DNA of 64,000 bases. It comes from Pandoraea norimbergensis (lineage in GTDB: Bacteria > Pseudomonadota > Gammaproteobacteria > Burkholderiales > Burkholderiaceae). The stretch spans positions 5,890,001-5,954,000 of the forward strand of contig NZ_CP013480.3 in NCBI RefSeq assembly GCF_001465545.3, written 5' to 3'. The translations under genes were made by a program, and so were the position numbers. This document shows, one piece after another, positions 62,288 to 64,000 of the stretch; position 1 is the first letter of the stretch, and the number at the start of each line of letters is the position of its first letter. Below the pieces are notes generated by a model. It had not been told where the DNA came from, ran no database searches, and saw only the letters and a program-made list of their open reading frames with translations.

Positions 62288-63628
62288 TCAGGCCAGCATG
62301 TCGGCCCAGATTCCCTGCGCCCACGCGAGTCCGAGCGCGAACTCGTCGCCGTTGGCATGGGGCGACGCGCCACCGGTGCCGGGCACGGGCAGCATGGTGC
62401 GTTGTGTCGCGTCGTAGCGATGAACGCTCGCGACGTGCATAGCCTGCGTTGCCGAGACGAACGTGTAGCAGGTGTTGCTGTAGAGCGGTTCGGGGTTGAC
62501 CGGCCGGCCCGCCAACGTCGCGACGATGGCCGCCGCGCACACCTTGCCGTGCTGGTTGGCCATGTGGCCCGACTTGGGCATTTGCGGCGCGATCTGAACG
62601 GCGTCGCCCAGCACATGAATGTCGGGTTGTGCCGTCGAGGCAAAGGTCAGGAAATCGACGTCGCACCAACGCCCGTTGGCGGTAGCGAGTCCGCTTGCGG
62701 TCGCAATGTCGCCCGCACGCATCGGCGGAATGACGTTCAGGACATCCGCCCGCACCTCTTCGCCCAACTCGAAACGAGCGATCTGCTTCGCGCCGTCCAG
62801 CGCGACTTCCGTGCAGTTGAACTGCGGGTGGTACTCGACGATGTCGGCGAACTGCGTGCGCCAGACTTCGTGAAACTGCTCGGCTTCGGCCAACACTTCA
62901 TCGTTGGCGTCAAAGATGAGCACTTTCGCCCGCGGCTTGTACTGCTTGAGCCATGCGGCGGCCTGACAGGCGCGCTCGTAAGGCGCGGGCGGACAGCGGA
63001 ACGGCGCCTCGGGGATCGTGATGGCGAAGACGCCGCCCTCGGGCATCGCCTGCAAGCGGGCGTGCAACGCAGCGCTCTCACGTGCGTCGGTCCAGCCGAC
63101 CGGCAACGCCTCGCGCACGGCGGCGGCGTCGAAGCCTGCGATGGCATCGTGGCGCAGCGCGATGCCCGGCGAGACGATCAGCTTGTCGTACGGGAGACGG
63201 CTGCCGTCGGCGAGTTGCACTTGCTTGTGCGCGGCGTCGATGGCGCTGGCGCGCGTGCGCCGCCAGACCACGCCGTGGCGCGCCACGAGCCGGTCATAAG
63301 ACACAGTGAGATCGCTCACGCGCAGGTTGCCGCCGACGACCAGATTCGACAGCGGCGCGGACACAAAGGCCGCATTCGGCTCGACCAGGGTCACGTCGAC
63401 GGTGTTGCCCGACAGCATGCGCAGATACTTGGCCGCCGTCGCACCACCAAAGCCGCCGCCGATGATGACCACCCGGGCGCGCCCTTTGATCGGCGTGATC
63501 CATGAATTGGCCGCCGATGCGGGCGGCGCGGCAAACGCGCCGGATATGCCGGATATGCCGGATATGCCGGACATGCCGCTCAGCGCTGCCACCGAGCTCA
63601 TGCCAAGGAGAAAGTCGCGACGATGCAT
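62288..63628 (-). CDS. fccB: Flavocytochrome c sulfide dehydrogenase flavoprotein subunit
   Basis: A 446-residue FAD protein of the sulfide:quinone oxidoreductase/FCSD family. The twin-arginine signal starts MHRRDFLLGMSSVAALSGMS. The FAD site is VVIIGGGFGGATAAKYLRML, redox cysteines are in PFRCPPAPYERACQ and YSNTCYTF, and VLGDAVQIAPQMPKSGHMAN is the second FAD-binding element. It oxidises sulfide or protein-bound sulfane and passes electrons to its cytochrome partner, encoded 8 bases upstream. The signal peptide contains a 9-bp tandem repeat. Confidence 0.9.
   Translation of the reverse strand: MHRRDFLLGMSSVAALSGMSGISGISGISGAFAAPPASAANSWITPIKGRARVVIIGGGFGGATAAKYLRMLSGNTVDVTLVEPNAAFVSAPLSNLVVGGNLRVSDLTVSYDRLVARHGVVWRRTRASAIDAAHKQVQLADGSRLPYDKLIVSPGIALRHDAIAGFDAAAVREALPVGWTDARESAALHARLQAMPEGGVFAITIPEAPFRCPPAPYERACQAAAWLKQYKPRAKVLIFDANDEVLAEAEQFHEVWRTQFADIVEYHPQFNCTEVALDGAKQIARFELGEEVRADVLNVIPPMRAGDIATASGLATANGRWCDVDFLTFASTAQPDIHVLGDAVQIAPQMPKSGHMANQHGKVCAAAIVATLAGRPVNPEPLYSNTCYTFVSATQAMHVASVHRYDATQRTMLPVPGTGGASPHANGDEFALGLAWAQGIWADMLA
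63541..63576 (-). repeat. 9-bp tandem repeat inside the fccB signal peptide
   Basis: Four 9-bp units (plus-strand CGGATATGC three times, then CGGACATGC) encode repeated Ser-Gly-Ile/Met in the hydrophobic core of the export signal. Three units are identical. Gain or loss of a unit would keep the frame but change the length of the signal. Confidence 0.85.
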
Positions 63629-63636
63629 GGCGCGGC

Positions 63637-64000
63637 CTATTGGGGAGTGCGCGCCGCTTCGGGCGCCGGACGTGCGGAAACCCCGCGAGACAGGGCAGGC
63701 GGCTGTGATTGAGATTGCGGAAGCGGCTGCGGAATTGGCTGTGCTGCGAAGTAGGCCGCGATGCGCTGCAACTCCTCGTCGCGATAGCCCTTGAGGAGCT
63801 GCGGCATGAGGGTGGCGGGACGAGCAGCATCCCCCTTTGCGTTGCGCAACGCTTGCAGCGTGGCGACGAGTTCGGCCGCCGGACGCCCTTCGAGCTTCGA
63901 CAGCGATGCTTTGCCTGCGCTCACCGGAGCGGCCGCGTTATGGCAACTCATGCAGGCCATCGCCCAGTCACGGGCTTGCCAGTCGGGTTGGGAGTTGGGC
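63637..64000 (-). CDS. fccA: Cytochrome c subunit of flavocytochrome c sulfide dehydrogenase (partial, 5' end outside window)
   Basis: The C-terminal 121 codons of a cytochrome c are visible, running in from the right edge. The haem site is WAMACMSCHNAAAPVSAG (CMSCH) and the methionine ligand is in ARPATLMPQLLKGYRDEELQ. The last 35 residues are a Gln/Pro-rich tail (IPQPLPQSQSQPPALS). The frame is open through the window edge, so the first internal ATG is not the start. Position 8 bases upstream of fccB and the haem-domain pattern identify it as the FccA partner. A second haem domain may lie beyond the edge. Confidence 0.75.
   Translation of the reverse strand, partial: PNSQPDWQARDWAMACMSCHNAAAPVSAGKASLSKLEGRPAAELVATLQALRNAKGDAARPATLMPQLLKGYRDEELQRIAAYFAAQPIPQPLPQSQSQPPALSRGVSARPAPEAARTPQ

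Overview
The window looks like chromosome of a high-GC betaproteobacterium of the Burkholderiaceae. A complete thiosulfate-oxidising sox set, a caa3-type oxidase, an AcvB/MprF pair and a partial type III secretion locus together suggest a Pandoraea-like genome. That assignment is inferred from gene content and codon style, not from a marker gene. No insertion sequence, integrase, CRISPR array or rRNA was seen. One tRNA gene, tRNA-Ala(CGC), is present.

Layout. 0-8 kb: the 5' part of an RhlE-type helicase, a LysR regulator, a UraA-type nucleobase permease, and the acvB-mprF pair for aminoacylated phosphatidylglycerol. 8-12.6 kb: a secreted serine hydrolase, a GIY-YIG protein, and an AraC regulator divergent from an SLC13/DASS transporter. 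12.7-18.7 kb: a soluble methyl-accepting protein with its sensor at the C-terminus. It converges on a seven-gene type III secretion translocon operon whose order resembles the SPI-2 sse operon: coiled-coil chaperone, EspA-like paralogue, EspA/SseB-like filament protein, TPR chaperone, SctE, SctB, SseE-like protein. The leader of this operon can fold into a long hairpin that pairs the Shine-Dalgarno sequence of the first gene. No secretion apparatus genes are in the window.

18.9-26.2 kb: a DUF1445/D-glutamate cyclase-type protein, an MFS transporter and a fused 5-oxoprolinase, with a divergent LysR regulator. This looks like a 5-oxoproline or D-glutamate utilisation module. 26.2-31.2 kb: a caa3-type cytochrome c oxidase with two subunit-III-like proteins.

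31.4-50.3 kb: a one-directional surface-polysaccharide locus of 19 genes. It contains GDP-mannose and GDP-fucose genes, a CDP-6-deoxyhexose branch with a C-methyltransferase, Wzx and Wzy, several glycosyltransferases, and a promoter-distal Gtr-like cassette (polyprenyl-phosphate glycosyltransferase, small four-helix protein, methyltransferase, polytopic GT-C enzyme). Many of its genes overlap by ATGA or GTGA, implying translational coupling. tRNA-Ala lies beyond its upstream end.

51.4-64 kb: sulfur oxidation. An ArsR-type repressor sits beside a perfect 9-bp-arm palindrome and is followed by soxC, soxD, a small cytochrome c, soxY, soxZ, soxA, soxX, a TlpA/SoxW-like thioredoxin and soxB. Upstream on the same strand are an orphan two-partner-secretion pore and a flavocytochrome c sulfide dehydrogenase pair (fccB and a partial fccA).
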